Source of the DNA: an uncultured Sphingomonadaceae bacterium
Lineage (GTDB): Bacteria > Pseudomonadota > Alphaproteobacteria > Sphingomonadales > Sphingomonadaceae
Reading direction: 5' to 3'
NCBI GenBank assembly: GCA_947258815.1
Contig: CAMYJW010000014.1
Location: forward strand, 110,018 to 174,017
DNA length: 64,000 nucleotides
Shown: positions 63,977 through 64,000 of the stretch, in pieces
Layout: every line of letters begins with the position of its first letter
Position numbering within the stretch: position 1 is the first letter of the stretch
The notes under the pieces: generated by a model
Told to the model about the DNA's origin: nothing
Seen by the model: only the letters and a program-made list of their open reading frames with translations
Database searches by the model: none
Position numbers and translations under genes: made by a program

Positions 63977-64000
63977 TTCTGCGCTTGCTACCTAATGCCG
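63977..64000 (-). repeat. Right terminal inverted repeat
   Basis: Perfect 24-bp inverse match of 60294-60317, reading outward to the last base of the window. The repeat could extend one or more bases further. Confidence 0.85.

Larger units (their letters stand above)
50363..64000. mobile_element. Left part of an integrated element (prophage/ICE-like island)
   Basis: The region begins at a tRNA-Pro fragment and continues past the window. It holds about two dozen short genes, nearly all plus-strand and many overlapping by 4-20 bp, including a cytosine methyltransferase, an ASCH protein, zinc-ribbon proteins, a stand-alone ligase domain and repeated hairpin leaders. Codon and base usage is visibly more AT-rich in places (52,200-53,250; 54,180-54,400). 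There is no integrase, capsid or conjugation gene in view, so phage versus ICE cannot be decided. A transposon (60,294-64,000) is nested inside it. Confidence 0.7.
60294..64000. mobile_element. IS1595-family cargo-carrying transposon (24-bp inverted repeats)
   Basis: The 24 bases at 60294-60317 are found, exactly inverted, at 63977-64000. The shared inner sequence begins GGCATTAGGTAG. Between them is an ISXO2/IS1595-type transposase plus at least six other genes on both strands, so the unit is about 3.7 kb. IS1595 relatives are known to carry passengers, which fits. The right repeat ends at or next to the last base of the window, so its target duplication cannot be read. Confidence 0.85.

Overview
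The window looks like the chromosome of a sphingomonad-type alphaproteobacterium (Sphingomonadales, Sphingomonadaceae/Erythrobacteraceae-like). This is inferred from GC-rich coding sequence, a DivL-type pseudo-histidine kinase beside tsaE, an AmgK/MurU cell-wall recycling pair, paired Flp pilins and many GTG/TTG starts joined by ATGA/GTGA overlaps. No 16S rRNA gene is present, so genus is not determined.

Bases 1-50,340 are ordinary chromosome. 1-9,532 is a propionyl-CoA to succinyl-CoA module (pccB cut by the window edge, thiolase, methylmalonyl-CoA epimerase, methylmalonyl-CoA mutase, pccA) that also holds a homocysteine-forming PLP enzyme and bioB; biotin is the cofactor of PccAB. Next come aroB-aroK, a two-gene secreted-protein unit of unknown function, xerD, an M48 lipoprotein peptidase, two Flp pilins, a MutT-like Nudix enzyme, tRNA-Arg(ACG), folE, an SDR, a peroxiredoxin and ahcY, which lies behind a perfect 20-bp palindrome resembling a SahR/ArsR operator. 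21,165-32,574 is one tightly coupled run: divL, tsaE, amgK, murU, addB, addA, then trxA. It is followed by an inositol-monophosphatase-type enzyme and argJ (minus strand), secA, ugd, an NTF2-like protein, a BASS transporter, tRNA-Asn(GTT), nadK, an EAL protein, mfd, sdhE, a host-attachment-family protein, recG and a conserved hypothetical.

At 50,363-50,407 there is only the 3' half of a tRNA-Pro(CGG) gene, broken at the anticodon loop. This looks like the chromosomal att scar of an integrated element running rightward past the end of the window. Its cargo is small, mostly plus-strand, overlapping phage/plasmid-like genes: a cytosine-C5 methyltransferase, zinc-ribbon proteins, an ASCH protein, a stand-alone DNA-ligase nucleotidyltransferase domain and many unknowns. 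Several unknowns sit behind similar hairpin leaders.

The strongest unusual signals are: (i) the methyltransferase gene is covered in a second plus-strand frame by a 423-codon reading frame with tandem Trp-Pro modules and a good ribosome binding site; (ii) an IS1595-type transposase lies in a 3.7-kb unit bounded by perfect 24-bp inverted repeats (60,294 and 64,000) carrying six cargo genes; (iii) the att-like tRNA fragment has a degenerate second copy about 130 bp inside the island; (iv) DivL has Tyr in place of the phospho-acceptor His.
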